64,000 nucleotides of DNA from Gracilibacillus dipsosauri (GTDB lineage Bacteria > Bacillota > Bacilli > Bacillales > Amphibacillaceae), in assembly GCF_003176895.1 (NCBI RefSeq), contig NZ_QGTD01000008.1:124001-188000 (forward strand). The letters are read 5' to 3'. The notes under the pieces are model-generated. The model searched no databases. It saw only the letters and a list, made by a program, of their open reading frames with translations, and was not told the origin of the DNA. Numbering within the stretch: the stretch's first letter is position 1; every line of letters starts with the position of its first letter. Made by a program: the position numbers and the translations under genes. Below are positions 53,146-63,935 of the stretch, piece after piece.

Positions 53146-53718
53146 TTGTGGAATTCTATCTTTAAATGGACACTGGGAATCCTACTTACCGGCTTAGTTG
53201 TTATTATCGTATTTTTTACAGTATTAATTTATATGGATTTTAGTGATTCTAAAGAAGTAGTAAAATCGGATGAAACAAAGGATGATAACACTTCAGAACA
53301 ACAAGAAGAGAAAGAAATTGTAGAATTATCTGATGAGAAATTTAAAAATAAGGAAGATACAGACAAGTTGAATCCGTTTGGAGATCCATATGAACTGGAC
53401 CAATTAACTGATGCTTATGTACAAGATTATATTCATCAAATGGCTCATCAGAAAGTCATTGCAAATGAAAAATGGGGTTTCTATCGAATAACAGATGAAC
53501 GAATCAGCTGGTTATTAGAAGGAGTTCAATCCAGTGATTTAAACCATAAGCAAACATATTTGAATATTTTAAATCAATGGCAACAAGGTAATTTTGCTGA
53601 AGCGGATGTCCATCATAATACTATTTGGAAGCTTCAGGGAGGTACGATTGGAAAAGCTACAGGTGTATATTCTCAAGAAGAAGAACAAGCCTTTTTGGAA
53701 AGCTACGAGAATCAGTAA
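53146..53718 (+). CDS. Membrane-anchored protein of unknown function (DUF6241-like)
   Basis: 190 residues from a TTG 9 bases after AAGGAGG. N-terminal membrane helix (about 8-31), an acidic linker, and a C-terminal globular domain (about 85-190; NEKWGFYRITDERISWLLE). Similar proteins lie near pheA in related genomes. The promoter has an extended TGTTATAAT at about 53,114. Function unknown. Confidence 0.75.
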   Translation: MWNSIFKWTLGILLTGLVVIIVFFTVLIYMDFSDSKEVVKSDETKDDNTSEQQEEKEIVELSDEKFKNKEDTDKLNPFGDPYELDQLTDAYVQDYIHQMAHQKVIANEKWGFYRITDERISWLLEGVQSSDLNHKQTYLNILNQWQQGNFAEADVHHNTIWKLQGGTIGKATGVYSQEEEQAFLESYENQ

Positions 53719-53738
53719 TTATATAGCTACGTAGTAAA

Positions 53739-53771
53739 AAAAGCTCCATTTCCCCAGGGGAAGGAGCTTAT
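53739..53771. terminator. Convergent terminator
   Basis: AAGCTCC and GGAGCTT arms around a CCCC-GGGG inner stem, A-run before and T-rich after, serving both the preceding gene and nadR from the other strand. Confidence 0.85.
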
Positions 53772-53785
53772 TAATTTTTGTCAAC

Positions 53786-54316
53786 TTAATGGACGATATA
53801 ACCTTTTTCTTTTAATGCTTGATAAGCCCCTTCTAACTTCCATTCCTGATCGGCGGTTATCGTGTGGTTGTGTACACCATCTGTTAGCTCTAGGAGATAG
53901 GGAGCTTTCTTTTCTGCTATTTTTTCAATAAATTGATCCACTTCCGCTCTGTTACTTATCATAAGTGATGCTTCTAAATCTCCGTAGATTGGATGTTCAA
54001 TCACTACATTTTTAACCATTGCTCCATGGTCCACAATGGTATATAACTCATCTCTGGTTTGGTCAGGGCGATGATTACATGCTATCACTTTTTCAGTTCT
54101 GTTGCGATTATCTTGAGCTTGTACATACAAATAGCCATTACTTGTTGCCATGATCGGGTGATTCTGTGCCTTCAGTAAGGTGATGTCTTGGACAATCACT
54201 TGTCGACTTACATTCGCCCGATCTGCTAATGCTGAGCCAGTAGTTGGCCTATCTGCTTGGCGAAGCCATTGGAGAATCTGTTTTCGACGATCTTCTCCGA
54301 TTAATTTTTTACTCAT
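53786..54316 (-). CDS. nadR: NAD biosynthesis repressor NadR/NiaR
   Basis: 176 residues. An N-terminal HTH_11 domain (about 5-60; DRRKQILQWLRQADRPTTG) and a C-terminal 3H domain (about 75-170) with His in DHG, EHPIYG and GVHNH. It binds nicotinate-type signals and represses the divergent nad operon. Transcribed with nadS. Confidence 0.92.
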   Translation of the reverse strand: MSKKLIGEDRRKQILQWLRQADRPTTGSALADRANVSRQVIVQDITLLKAQNHPIMATSNGYLYVQAQDNRNRTEKVIACNHRPDQTRDELYTIVDHGAMVKNVVIEHPIYGDLEASLMISNRAEVDQFIEKIAEKKAPYLLELTDGVHNHTITADQEWKLEGAYQALKEKGYIVH

Positions 54317-54321
54317 AGTAC

Positions 54322-55467
54322 TTATACCTCCACGAATTTTTCCCCTATTTGTTTTGATACACGGATAATCATCTCAAGGTCTTCCTCTGTTGTTAAATGG
54401 CTAAAGGAAAATCGAATAAAACGTCTTCCTTCTTCCTCATCCTGAATAAACGGTTGAATCGATCTTGGTATACCAGATTGACCTAACCCACACGCACTAC
54501 CTGTAGAGATGGCAATTTCGAAACGATTGTATTCTAACATTAAATAATCACCTTGTGTATGATCTGATATACAGCCTACAATACTTGGACAATGCATCGA
54601 TTCTCCTACGAAAATGGGTGTTAATCCTGTTTTGTTATGGCGAATCTGGTCGATAAAGGTGTGTTGAATATTTTTTAAGTAATAAAAATGTTGATCTAGA
54701 TGATGATTCATTTCTTCAACTGCCGTGACGAAAGCCGCAATGCTAGCAACATCTACTGTTCCAGGACGAATGCCTTTCTCATGGTTTGTAGAAATTGGAT
54801 GTGGCTTGAGAAAAATGTTTGGATGAAAATAAACAGCTCCCACCCCTTTTGGGCCGTAAATCTTATGACTGGATATCGAGATAGCATCAACAGGTAATTG
54901 CCTAAGATCTATCTTTATTTTACCAAAAGATTGAACAAAATCACTATGAAAAGCGATATTCCTTGTTCTTAACAGTTTCCCGATTTCTTCAATAGGTTGT
55001 TGAATCCCTGTCTCACTATTGACGTGTTGTATGGAAACAAGGCAAGTATTAGATTGAATTGATCGAGCTAACTCATTCATATCAATGCTTCCATTGTTTG
55101 GACAGGCTAGAAACGTAACATCAATCATCTCGCTTCTATCCATTTGCTTTAAATAATAATAAATAGAACTATGCTCGACCGTCGAAGTAATGATATGCTT
55201 TTTCTCGTGTGGAGGAGCAGATCGAAGAATCGTATCAATAGCCAAAATATTACTCTCGGTTCCACCACTTGTAAAAAATAGTCTACTAGCATCTACTCCT
55301 AGACTTCGTGCTAAAATATTTCGTGCTTGCTCTAAAATGTCCTGTGCTTTTGAACCGGTGTCATGTAAGCTGCTAGCATTTCCATAATATTTTCTAGCAA
55401 CTGTTTGATACATAGTTAATGCTTGTTCCGACATCGGTGTTGTTGCTGCATAATCACAATAAATCAA
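54322..55467 (-). CDS. nadS: Cysteine desulfurase NadS (NifS-like)
   Basis: 381 residues. PLP Lys is in SISSHKIYGPKG (about 199-210) and the catalytic Cys in STGSACGLGQSG (about 326-337). It supplies sulphur for the Fe-S cluster of NadA, as its place opposite nadBCA implies. Divergent from nadB. Confidence 0.94.
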   Translation of the reverse strand: MIYCDYAATTPMSEQALTMYQTVARKYYGNASSLHDTGSKAQDILEQARNILARSLGVDASRLFFTSGGTESNILAIDTILRSAPPHEKKHIITSTVEHSSIYYYLKQMDRSEMIDVTFLACPNNGSIDMNELARSIQSNTCLVSIQHVNSETGIQQPIEEIGKLLRTRNIAFHSDFVQSFGKIKIDLRQLPVDAISISSHKIYGPKGVGAVYFHPNIFLKPHPISTNHEKGIRPGTVDVASIAAFVTAVEEMNHHLDQHFYYLKNIQHTFIDQIRHNKTGLTPIFVGESMHCPSIVGCISDHTQGDYLMLEYNRFEIAISTGSACGLGQSGIPRSIQPFIQDEEEGRRFIRFSFSHLTTEEDLEMIIRVSKQIGEKFVEV

Positions 55468-55529
55468 GTTTTAATCTCCCCTATAGAAAAATTTAATCCA
55501 AAAAAGTCTTGCCTTCTATCACATTATAT

Positions 55530-55570
55530 GTAAATATATCTGTAAAGACAACTGTAAAGCAAGGTGGAAT
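55530..55570. promoter_or_regulatory. Candidate NadR operator between nadS and nadB
   Basis: Repeated TGTAAA elements: ATGTAAATA, TGTAAAGACA and CTGTAAAG within 35 bases of the divergent promoters. Regulation by NadR/NiaR is inferred from operon content. Confidence 0.5.
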
Positions 55571-55571
55571 T

Positions 55572-57149
55572 ATGACAAAACAAAGAGTGATAATAGTTGG
55601 AGCAGGGTTAGCGGCATTTGTACTAGCAGACAGACTTTATAAAGAAAAAGAGGTTGTCATTATTACAAAAGAGTCAATCCAACAGAATAATTCACTTAAA
55701 GCACAAGGTGGAGTTGCGGCGGCAATCGATACCAATGATTCAGCAGAAATTCATCGTCAAGATACAATGAAGGCAGGTGTTCAGTATAATGATCCCTCAG
55801 CAGTTGAGGTACTAACAAAAGAGGGGACAGAACGGATAAAGGAGTGGATTCATGCAGGTTTCCCATTTGACAAAGACCAATATGGAAAAATACTTTTAGG
55901 AAGAGAAGGAGCTCATCAAAAACGCCGAATACTTCATGTGGGTGGTGACCAGTCAGGAAAATACTTAGTAAGCTATCTACAGGAAAAGCTGAGAAAAAAT
56001 ATCATGATCATTGAAAATGAAATGGCTGTCGAATGTATCATGTGGGAGGGGAGATGTAAGGGAATAAACACGATAGACAATCGTGATCACTACCACTCCT
56101 ATTATTGCGACCATCTCATTTTAGCAACAGGTGGTTGTGGTGCATTGTTTGAAACAACCTCCAATGATCGGACAGTTACAGGAGATGGTATAGCTATTGC
56201 TTATAAGGCGGGGGCTAGGATTGAAGATATCGAGTTCATTCAATTTCATCCAACTATGTTAAAGCAAAATTCGAAGGGTCATCACTTTCTAATCTCAGAA
56301 GCAGTACGTGGGGAAGGGGCGATTCTAGTTGACCAAAACGATATTCCTTTCATGGCGAAATATCACAAAGATTTAGATCTTGCGCCTAGAGATGTCGTTA
56401 CAAGAGCAATGGTTACAGAAGAGGGTCTAGGAAATCAGGTTTATTTAAAAATTGATATGATTGAACATTTTAGTGAACGCTTTCCACAAATTAGCTCATT
56501 ATGTGAAGAGATGAACATAAACTGGAAAAGTGGTTATATTCCTGTCATACCAGGTGCGCACTTTTTAATGGGAGGTATTCAAACAAACTTAAAGGGGGAA
56601 ACCACTGTCCCTGGGCTGTATGCCGTTGGAGAGACTGCATCTACTCGTGTGCATGGGGCAAACAGACTTGCGAGTAACTCACTATTAGAGTGTATAGTGT
56701 TTGCCAATCGGCTAGCTGATTGGTTAATAAAGAAAGAAGAAACCACGTCAATCATTCAAGCATCCCGTTCCTATAATCCGAGTACAAGAGAATGTATTGA
56801 TTTACCGACAATCGCAGAGATACAGGCTAAAATGATGAAATATGTAGGGATAGAGCGTGAAGAAAAAGGGCTCAAGAAAATATTAGAATGGCTCCGTTCT
56901 TACCAAGTTCACCATATCTCTTCTATCACAGATAAATTTTATTCTAAAAAACAAATAGAACAGCTTCATATGACGACGGTTGCTTGGTTGATCGCATCAT
57001 CAGCCATCGAACGAAAGGAAAGCAGAGGAGCACATTATCGATCAGACTATCCTAGTAAAAATGATGAGCAATGGGGAAATCGTAGAATTATCCGTACATT
57101 TCAACAAAAAGCAAATATAAATGTGTCAAATCAAGCTATTGAAAGGTGA
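55572..57149 (+). CDS. nadB: L-aspartate oxidase
   Basis: 525 residues from the ATG at 55572. FAD-binding IIVGAGLAAFVLADRL at the start, LKAQGGVAAA (about 46-55), and RVHGANRLASNSLLECIVF near 355. It makes iminoaspartate for quinolinate synthesis. An upstream in-frame extension lacks an RBS. Confidence 0.96.
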   Translation: MTKQRVIIVGAGLAAFVLADRLYKEKEVVIITKESIQQNNSLKAQGGVAAAIDTNDSAEIHRQDTMKAGVQYNDPSAVEVLTKEGTERIKEWIHAGFPFDKDQYGKILLGREGAHQKRRILHVGGDQSGKYLVSYLQEKLRKNIMIIENEMAVECIMWEGRCKGINTIDNRDHYHSYYCDHLILATGGCGALFETTSNDRTVTGDGIAIAYKAGARIEDIEFIQFHPTMLKQNSKGHHFLISEAVRGEGAILVDQNDIPFMAKYHKDLDLAPRDVVTRAMVTEEGLGNQVYLKIDMIEHFSERFPQISSLCEEMNINWKSGYIPVIPGAHFLMGGIQTNLKGETTVPGLYAVGETASTRVHGANRLASNSLLECIVFANRLADWLIKKEETTSIIQASRSYNPSTRECIDLPTIAEIQAKMMKYVGIEREEKGLKKILEWLRSYQVHHISSITDKFYSKKQIEQLHMTTVAWLIASSAIERKESRGAHYRSDYPSKNDEQWGNRRIIRTFQQKANINVSNQAIER

Positions 57150-57157
57150 TTATGCTA

Positions 57158-57994
57158 ATGAATAAATGGAGTTTAAGGAAGAAATTAGAGGATTTTCTGG
57201 AGGAGGATATCGGTAGTGGCGATCCATCAACAGCGTTTTTATTTGACAATGGTCAAATAAAACGAGGGGCTTTTATAGCAAAGGAAGGAGGCATTTTCGC
57301 AGGATCCGATATATTATTGGAGGCCTATCATCTTCTAGATTCTGAAATTAAGGTTGAATGTTGGAAGGAAGATGGCGAGCCGTTAGATCGTGGGGACACC
57401 ATTGCGACCATCACAGGTAATCCGATTGCTTTATTGTCTGGGGAGAGAGTCATCCTTAATCTTATTCAACGAATGTGTGGCATTGCGACTATTACGAATC
57501 AAGTTGTACATGAATTGAATAATCCAGCTATTCAAGTATGTGATACTCGAAAAACTACACCAGGATTAAGAATGCTGGAAAAATATGCCGTTACCTGTGG
57601 TGGTGGGGTGAATCATCGCTTTGGTCTTTATGATGGCGTGATGATCAAGGATAATCATATTGTTGCAGCTGGTTCGATTAAAAAAGCAATTAAACAAGTT
57701 AGAGAGAAGCTTGGACATATGATGAAAATTGAAGTAGAAGTGGAAACAGAACGCCAGCTTGAAGAGGCAATTTTAGCTAAGCCCGATATTATTATGCTCG
57801 ATAATATGGAACCAGCTTTGATTAAAACGCTTATTGGTAAAATACCAAAGTCTATCCTTACCGAAGCCTCTGGAAATATAACGATTGATAATATACGTTC
57901 CTATTACGATACAGGCGTTGATTATATTTCGTTAGGATTTATAACGCAATCTGCAAAGGCATTAGATATTAGTTTCCAAATGGAGGAGGAATAA
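57158..57994 (+). CDS. nadC: Nicotinate-nucleotide pyrophosphorylase (carboxylating)
   Basis: 278 residues from the ATG at 57158, 9 bases after AAAGGTG; two in-frame starts lie just upstream. [29 protein letters not shown] and GVMIKDNHI are QPRTase signatures. It converts quinolinate and PRPP to nicotinate mononucleotide. Confidence 0.96.
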   Translation: MNKWSLRKKLEDFLEEDIGSGDPSTAFLFDNGQIKRGAFIAKEGGIFAGSDILLEAYHLLDSEIKVECWKEDGEPLDRGDTIATITGNPIALLSGERVILNLIQRMCGIATITNQVVHELNNPAIQVCDTRKTTPGLRMLEKYAVTCGGGVNHRFGLYDGVMIKDNHIVAAGSIKKAIKQVREKLGHMMKIEVEVETERQLEEAILAKPDIIMLDNMEPALIKTLIGKIPKSILTEASGNITIDNIRSYYDTGVDYISLGFITQSAKALDISFQMEEE

Positions 57995-57996
57995 GC

Positions 57997-59094
57997 TTGA
58001 GTATAGCAACACTGTTTACGGAGAACCAATTACCAGAAGAATATAAACAATTATCATCAGAGGAAATGGAAGAAAGAATTAAACAAATAAAAAAAAGACT
58101 TGGAAACGATTTATTTATTCCAGGGCATCACTATCAAAAGGATGAAGTGATTCAGTTTGCTGATGCGACTGGTGATTCTTTGCAACTAGCTCAAATTTCA
58201 GCCAAACAAGCTGCAACGAATATCGTGTTTTGTGGAGTTCATTTTATGGCAGAGACAGCAGACATCCTAACAGAGGAGAATCAACAGGTACTGTTACCAG
58301 ATATGCGAGCTGGCTGCTCGATGGCAGATATGGCAGATGATGTCCAAACAAAGGAAGCGTGGGAGACATTGCAGGGAATTTTTGGTGATACGATTTTACC
58401 TTTAACATATGTCAACTCTACTGCTGCAATCAAAGCTTTTGTGGGAAAGCATGATGGTGCTACTGTTACTTCATCAAATGCGAGAAAAATGGTGAGATGG
58501 GCATTAACGCAAAAGGAAAGGTTATTGTTTTTACCAGATCAGCATTTAGGTAGGAATACGGCTTATGATCTGGGTATCCCACTTGATGAAATGGCAGTAT
58601 GGGACCCCATTAATCGAAAGCTTGAATTCAGAGGAGAAGTAGGTAGAATTCGAGTTATTCTCTGGAAAGGACATTGCTCCGTCCATGAGAACTTTACCAT
58701 AAAAAATATTGAAAATGTTCGAAAGAATCACCCCAATATGAACATAATTGTACATCCAGAATGTAAGCATGAGGTCGTTCAATTATCTGATCTAGCAGGT
58801 TCGACAAAATATATAATTGAAACAATCGAGATGGCAGAGGCTGGAACGGAATGGGCAATTGGAACAGAGATGAACCTCGTCAATCGAATTATTCAACAAC
58901 ATCCTGATAAAAAAATTATTTCCTTAAACCCATATATGTGTCCATGTCTTACGATGAATCGAATTGACTTACCACATTTGTTATGGTCATTAGAGCAGAT
59001 AGAAAAAGAGAATTCTCAAAATCAAATTAAAGTAGATAAGCAAATTGCAAAAGAAGCAAAGAAAGCTCTTAATCGTATGCTTATCCTTTCATAA
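57997..59094 (+). CDS. nadA: Quinolinate synthase A
   Basis: 365 residues from a TTG behind GGAGGAG. The cluster Cys residues are in [17 protein letters not shown] and [13 protein letters not shown]. The [4Fe-4S] enzyme condenses iminoaspartate with DHAP. Last gene of nadBCA; a terminator (GATATCTTG/CAAGATATC plus T-run, 59108-59141) follows. Confidence 0.96.
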   Translation: MSIATLFTENQLPEEYKQLSSEEMEERIKQIKKRLGNDLFIPGHHYQKDEVIQFADATGDSLQLAQISAKQAATNIVFCGVHFMAETADILTEENQQVLLPDMRAGCSMADMADDVQTKEAWETLQGIFGDTILPLTYVNSTAAIKAFVGKHDGATVTSSNARKMVRWALTQKERLLFLPDQHLGRNTAYDLGIPLDEMAVWDPINRKLEFRGEVGRIRVILWKGHCSVHENFTIKNIENVRKNHPNMNIIVHPECKHEVVQLSDLAGSTKYIIETIEMAEAGTEWAIGTEMNLVNRIIQQHPDKKIISLNPYMCPCLTMNRIDLPHLLWSLEQIEKENSQNQIKVDKQIAKEAKKALNRMLILS

Positions 59095-59249
59095 AATGAT
59101 TATGAATATAGTAGATATCTTGTATTTTTTGCAAGATATCTTTTTCATTTCATTCAACATTTTAGGCTAATTGCATATGTTGTTAAAGAAGACCGAAAGC
59201 TCGAGATAAACGCCTATTTATACTTAATAATGGGAAAGGAGTATTAGCA

Positions 59250-60245
59250 TTGAAAATTCACGTTGTGCAAGAAAATGAAACTCTTTGGAAGATTGCGCAA
59301 AAATACGGGGTGGATTTTGAAGAATTGATAGCAGCTAACCAGCAAATATCGAATCCTGATATGATCATGCCTGGAATGAAAATAAAAGTCCCTACAACTG
59401 GGGATAAAAAGCAGCAAACTGCCCCGTCAAAAAAGGATAAGCAAGAAGTAAAACCAGCTCCTCAGCCACAAAATCAAATTTTACCGGAGATTAAAGAGGA
59501 TGAGGAACAGAAATGGGAGCCATTAAAAAAGGAGATGCCTTCATTGCCAATTCATTTTAATAAGCAACAACCTGCACCGAAGGAGAAACAACAGCCATTA
59601 ATGCCAATACAACCAACACCAGGTCCTGATGTGGACTTGAAATGGACACAATTTAATAAAGATGTGATGGAAACAAATATTAATCAATTTCTACCTGTCA
59701 AAGATCAAGTGGCAGGAGCACAGGAAATGCCCAAACCAGAAATGCAGCAACCGATGATGCCACCACATCATCATCACATGCCAATGCCACATCATCCTTG
59801 TCATGCCCCATGTGTTTCTCAAGATGGAATTCCTTACGGTTTTGGTAACATGGGCCCAATGCAAAATCATCCGTTTCCTGATCATTTTGGCGGGCAAGTT
59901 ATGGGACAACAGACACAAATGCCTGCCTCCAATCAGCAAACATGGCAACCAAACAATGGTATGAATCAAGGTCAATGGGGACAATGGGAACAACAAATGC
60001 CTCACTGGCAACCAATGCAACAACCTAATATGCAACAAGGACAAATGCCACAACAAGACCAGGTTATGTCAGAACAGCAAATGATGCCGATGTATGGCAT
60101 GCCAAATAATCAGCAAATGTCCCCACAATATGGTATGCCCCAACCAATGATGCCACAATACGGTCAAAATACACCTCATTATCCGCAAGCTCAGCCTTAC
60201 GGATATCATAAGAAGGATTGTGGCTGTGGGAACCGAGAGGGATAA
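59250..60245 (+). CDS. safA: Spore coat assembly protein SafA
   Basis: 331 residues from a TTG behind AAAGGAG. One LysM domain at the N-terminus (about 1-48; NETLWKIAQKYGV) and a long low-complexity tail rich in Gln, Met, Pro and His, with HHHH and MPHHPCHAPC, ending CGCGNREG. SafA anchors the inner coat to the spore cortex. The position after nadA is as in B. subtilis. Confidence 0.92.
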   Translation: MKIHVVQENETLWKIAQKYGVDFEELIAANQQISNPDMIMPGMKIKVPTTGDKKQQTAPSKKDKQEVKPAPQPQNQILPEIKEDEEQKWEPLKKEMPSLPIHFNKQQPAPKEKQQPLMPIQPTPGPDVDLKWTQFNKDVMETNINQFLPVKDQVAGAQEMPKPEMQQPMMPPHHHHMPMPHHPCHAPCVSQDGIPYGFGNMGPMQNHPFPDHFGGQVMGQQTQMPASNQQTWQPNNGMNQGQWGQWEQQMPHWQPMQQPNMQQGQMPQQDQVMSEQQMMPMYGMPNNQQMSPQYGMPQPMMPQYGQNTPHYPQAQPYGYHKKDCGCGNREG

Positions 60246-60251
60246 TTTTTC

Positions 60252-60282
60252 AAAGGTGATTCTAAAGGAATCACCTTTTTAC
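60252..60282 (+). terminator. Terminator after safA
   Basis: AAAGGTGATTC-TAAAG-GAATCACCTTTTT. Confidence 0.9.
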
Positions 60283-60489
60283 TATTCCTTCCAACTATAA
60301 TACGCATACTTTATGAAAAACTTTGATGGATGTCACCCTTTATCTAAAGCATTAGTGAATTTGTTTGACCTGTTCTTATCATAATAATGTATTATCTTAG
60401 GCAGCGAGTGTTTTCATATCTTGATTCGTATGATAAAGTAAAAAAGGAAAGTTTATTTGACTGCTGATAGATTACAAGGGGTGAAAGAC

Positions 60490-61239
60490 ATGGCAGGACA
60501 TTCTAAATGGAAGAATATACAGCGCAGAAAAAATGCACAAGATGCGAAGCGCGGAAAGATCTTTATGAAGCATGCAAAGGATATCTACCTTGCTGCAAAA
60601 CAGGGTGGTGGAGATCCAGACATGAACCCATCTTTAAGACTTGCTGTAGATAAGGCGAAGGCGGATAATATGCCGAATGATAATATTGATCGTGCGATTA
60701 AAAAAGCAACAGGTGCATTAGATGGTGCAAATTATGAAGAGCTAATCTATGAAGGTTATGGTCCTGGAGGTACTGCTGTCATGGTAGAGGTACTAACAGA
60801 TAATCGTAATCGTACAGCCTCAGAGCTACGACATGCCTTTAGTCGAAATGGTGGTAATCTAGGCGAGAATGGCTGTGTCGCATTTATGTTTAATCGAAAG
60901 GGCTATATTGTAATAGAGCAAAGCACAACAGATGCTGATGAAGATACAATAATGCTTGAAGCAATAGAAGCTGGAGCGGAAGAAATGGAAGCAAGTGATG
61001 GCGCATTTGAAATATACACAGATCCAGAAGAATTTGGATCTGTAAAAAATTCCTTAGAGGAGAGTGGATTCACTCTCGAAACAGCTGAAGTTACGATGAT
61101 TCCAGAAACTTTATCCGAGGTTGACGAAGCAGCAGCTGAGAAAATGGTGAAGCTTGTGAATATGTTGGAAGATATGGAGGATGTTCAGGAAGTCTATCAT
61201 AACTTAGATGCTGATGAGGATATAATGGCACAACTCTAA
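60490..61239 (+). CDS. yebC: YebC/PmpR family protein
   Basis: 249 residues from the ATG at 60490 (AAGGGGTGAAAG). [22 protein letters not shown]-type start and [19 protein letters not shown] are family signatures. Known as a transcription regulator; recent work links it to relief of ribosome stalling at prolines. A TTGACC/TGTATT promoter lies near 60,365-60,393, and a terminator follows at about 61,240-61,264. Confidence 0.95.
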   Translation: MAGHSKWKNIQRRKNAQDAKRGKIFMKHAKDIYLAAKQGGGDPDMNPSLRLAVDKAKADNMPNDNIDRAIKKATGALDGANYEELIYEGYGPGGTAVMVEVLTDNRNRTASELRHAFSRNGGNLGENGCVAFMFNRKGYIVIEQSTTDADEDTIMLEAIEAGAEEMEASDGAFEIYTDPEEFGSVKNSLEESGFTLETAEVTMIPETLSEVDEAAAEKMVKLVNMLEDMEDVQEVYHNLDADEDIMAQL

Positions 61240-61386
61240 AAATCAGGTACTTACCTGGTTTTTTATTATGGAGAAAAATATGGAAAGTGCATCGCCGAAT
61301 GAATGAAGCTTTTTCTCGAGTATGTGGTTAAAATTACTAATAGTTGGACATTCTAATAGTAACCTAGTTTGAATGGAGGATGGAAA

Positions 61387-61920
61387 ATGAGTAAACTATG
61401 GTTATCATTGAATGTTCTAGTATTAGTTATGATAGGGTGTTATTTTATCTTTGAAAGGAACGATCCAATGGAAGAAATGGAAACATCCCCAGTAGTAGCG
61501 AAAGAGCCACATACAATAGAGCTTAAATTAGAGAAAAAATATATAGATGGAAAAACGGAAGTCGAAGAAACAACAACCAAGATTTCATCGATGGAGGATT
61601 TTTGGTCACAGTACCAGCAATGGACATTGGTAGAACAAAAACAGGGATATATACATTTTAAGCAAGATGTAGATGATATTTCTCCCTATTTAAAGACATA
61701 TGGTTATTTCGGAATTGATGATGGGGTGTTGACGATTTTCGAGGGCGTTCCTGTTCATGAAGAAGTCATTCAATCCTTTTATCATATTGATACAAATGAG
61801 CTAGAAAGTCACTTGCTTGAGGATTTAGAGGACGGTATCAAGATCAAAACAAAAGAAGATTATCAACAAGTGATTGAAACCTTCCGTACCTATCAAATAT
61901 CTGAACCTGTAAATAGTTGA
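61387..61920 (+). CDS. bofC: Forespore signalling regulator BofC
   Basis: 177 residues from the ATG at 61387 (GGAGGATGG). A signal/anchor segment (about 5-22), then the BofC domains (about 40-175) of the intermembrane space. It inhibits SpoIVB cleavage of SpoIVFA, the protein encoded 15 kb upstream. A hairpin GTTGAGCGATC/GATCGTTCAAC overlaps its end. Confidence 0.9.
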   Translation: MSKLWLSLNVLVLVMIGCYFIFERNDPMEEMETSPVVAKEPHTIELKLEKKYIDGKTEVEETTTKISSMEDFWSQYQQWTLVEQKQGYIHFKQDVDDISPYLKTYGYFGIDDGVLTIFEGVPVHEEVIQSFYHIDTNELESHLLEDLEDGIKIKTKEDYQQVIETFRTYQISEPVNS

Positions 61921-62019
61921 GCGATCCTAGATCGTTCAACTATTTTGACTTTCCAGAGCCTTATGAGTCCTTTTGTACTAAATTCATCAATCATGTATGA
62001 TAGATATAAAGAAGATTTC

Positions 62020-62067
62020 TTGCTTGTAACTAGGCAATGAGCTATGATATATACGAACATATGATTG
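62020..62067 (+). promoter_or_regulatory. ruvAB promoter with degenerate LexA box
   Basis: -35 TTGCTT (62020-62025) and -10 TATGAT (62043-62048), 17 bases apart. CGAAC-ATAT-GATTG (62054-62067) resembles the SOS box with two changes in the right half. SOS control of ruvAB is known in B. subtilis. Confidence 0.55.
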
Positions 62068-62091
62068 ACAAAAGATAAGGTGGCAGACAAA

Positions 62092-62691
62092 ATGATTGCA
62101 TATATTAGGGGAATTATCGACGAAATAACTGAACAAGCAGTACTAATAGAAACAAATGGTATCGGATATGAAGTAATATGTCCTAACCCATTGCAGTTTC
62201 AAGCAATGCTCGGGCAGAAGGAAAAGATTTATACTTATCACCACGTCAGGGAAGATGCCCAAACTTTGTATGGCTTTCAAGAGCCAGAGGAAAAGCAATT
62301 ATTCGCAAAGATATTAAATGTTTCAGGTATTGGGCCAAAAGGGGCGCTGGCTGTTCTAGCCTCTACTTCTGTTATGGATTTCGTAATGGCTATTGAGCAG
62401 GAAAATGAGAAATTCCTTACGAGTTTCCCCGGTGTAGGGAAGAAAACGGCAAGACAAATGATTTTAGACTTAAAGGGTAAATTACCTTTTGAATATCATG
62501 TAGAGAAACAGGAATCAACAACGACACAAAAAGATATGGATCCTGCGTTAAATGAAGCAATCGAAGCATTGAAGGCACTAGGCTATTCAGATAAAGAAAT
62601 TAATCAGATTAAACCACGATTAAAGGAAGAAAAACAGACTGAACCAGATGGCTACATCCGCAAGGGACTTGCCTTAATGATGAAGCAGTAG
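62092..62691 (+). CDS. ruvA: Holliday junction helicase subunit RuvA
   Basis: 199 residues from the ATG at 62092. OB fold (about 1-63; MIAYIRGIIDE), tandem helix-hairpin-helix (VSGIGPKGALAVL, FPGVGKKTARQMI) and the C-terminal RuvB-binding domain. It binds four-way junctions. Upstream of ruvB with a short gap. Confidence 0.97.
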   Translation: MIAYIRGIIDEITEQAVLIETNGIGYEVICPNPLQFQAMLGQKEKIYTYHHVREDAQTLYGFQEPEEKQLFAKILNVSGIGPKGALAVLASTSVMDFVMAIEQENEKFLTSFPGVGKKTARQMILDLKGKLPFEYHVEKQESTTTQKDMDPALNEAIEALKALGYSDKEINQIKPRLKEEKQTEPDGYIRKGLALMMKQ

Positions 62692-62706
62692 AAAGGGAGA
62701 TAGCAA

Positions 62707-63708
62707 ATGGACGATAGAATCATCTCCGGAGAAATACAGGAGCAAGAGGCATTGGAAGAGCTTAGTCTCCGGCCAAAGCTATTAAAACAATATATTGGTC
62801 AACATAAAGCAAAAGAAAATTTAGCGATTTTCATTGAAGCAGCGAAAATGCGTAACGAACCTTTAGACCATGTTTTACTATATGGACCACCTGGGCTCGG
62901 GAAAACAACGATGGCACAAATTATCGCAAATGAGATGGGTGTTCAATTTAAATCAACATCAGGTCCTGCAATAGAACGTTCCGGCGATTTGGCGGCAATC
63001 TTGTCATCCCTCGAAGTAGGCGATGTATTATTCATTGATGAAATTCATCGATTGCCTCGCGCAGTGGAAGAAATCTTATATCCAGCTATGGAGGATTTTT
63101 GTTTGGATATCGTCATTGGAACAGGTCCAAGCGCACGTTCTGTTCAATTAGATCTTCCACCATTTACTTTAATTGGTGCTACTACCAGAGCAGGGCTGCT
63201 CACTGCCCCACTAAGAGACCGATTTGGTGTCCTAAGCCGCCTAGAGTTTTACGAAATGGTGGATTTATGCGCAATTGTGGAAAGAACAGCTGATATTTTT
63301 GAGGTCAAAATTGATAAACAAGCGGCATTAGAGGTTGCGCGTCGATCTCGAGGAACTCCTAGAATTGCAAATAGACTATTAAAGAGAGTTCGCGATATTT
63401 CTCAGGTTACTGGAGAAACTTCGATTTCAAAAGAGACAACACAGCGGGCACTGAAAATGCTACAAGTTGATGATGCCGGATTAGACCAAATCGATCATAA
63501 GCTTTTACTTGCTATGATTGAGAGCTTCCAAGGAGGACCAGTAGGACTAGACACGATTGCAGCAACAATTGGGGAAGAATCGCAAACTATTGAAGATGTT
63601 TATGAACCATTCTTGCTACAGCAAGGGTTTTTACAGCGTACACCTAGGGGGCGTTTGGTAACACCGAAGGCCTACCTTCACTTTAATATGGAGGTGCCTC
63701 ATACTTGA
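62707..63708 (+). CDS. ruvB: Holliday junction helicase subunit RuvB
   Basis: 333 residues. Walker [10 protein letters not shown] (about 60-68), Walker [10 protein letters not shown] (about 108-116), [18 protein letters not shown] sensor region and a winged-helix end. It drives branch migration with RuvA. Confidence 0.98.
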   Translation: MDDRIISGEIQEQEALEELSLRPKLLKQYIGQHKAKENLAIFIEAAKMRNEPLDHVLLYGPPGLGKTTMAQIIANEMGVQFKSTSGPAIERSGDLAAILSSLEVGDVLFIDEIHRLPRAVEEILYPAMEDFCLDIVIGTGPSARSVQLDLPPFTLIGATTRAGLLTAPLRDRFGVLSRLEFYEMVDLCAIVERTADIFEVKIDKQAALEVARRSRGTPRIANRLLKRVRDISQVTGETSISKETTQRALKMLQVDDAGLDQIDHKLLLAMIESFQGGPVGLDTIAATIGEESQTIEDVYEPFLLQQGFLQRTPRGRLVTPKAYLHFNMEVPHT

Positions 63709-63905
63709 CGGATATTGGCAAAATCTTTATTGTAATAGGAGTTATTCTCATTATAGTAGGGTTATTGTGGGGATTTGTCGGGAAATTACCAGGTGATATT
63801 AGTTTTAAAAAGGGGAATATTTCCTTTCATTTTCCAATTATGACATCTATCGTTGTCAGCATTATCCTAAGTCTGATATTTTACTTAATAGGACGATTTA
63901 AATAA
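63705..63905 (+). CDS. DUF2905 family membrane protein
   Basis: 66 residues starting at a TTG overlapping the ruvB stop. Two membrane helices (about 5-25 and 45-63) with [19 protein letters not shown] between them, the DUF2905 signature. Function unknown; often located between ruvB and queA. Confidence 0.85.
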   Translation: MTDIGKIFIVIGVILIIVGLLWGFVGKLPGDISFKKGNISFHFPIMTSIVVSIILSLIFYLIGRFK

Positions 63906-63935
63906 AAGGTTAGATTTACTAAGAGGAGTCACGAA

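Noticed and set aside
59691-60056. Minus-strand His/Leu-rich frame within safA
   Set aside because: It mirrors the Gln/Met/Pro repeats of SafA and has no independent start signal.
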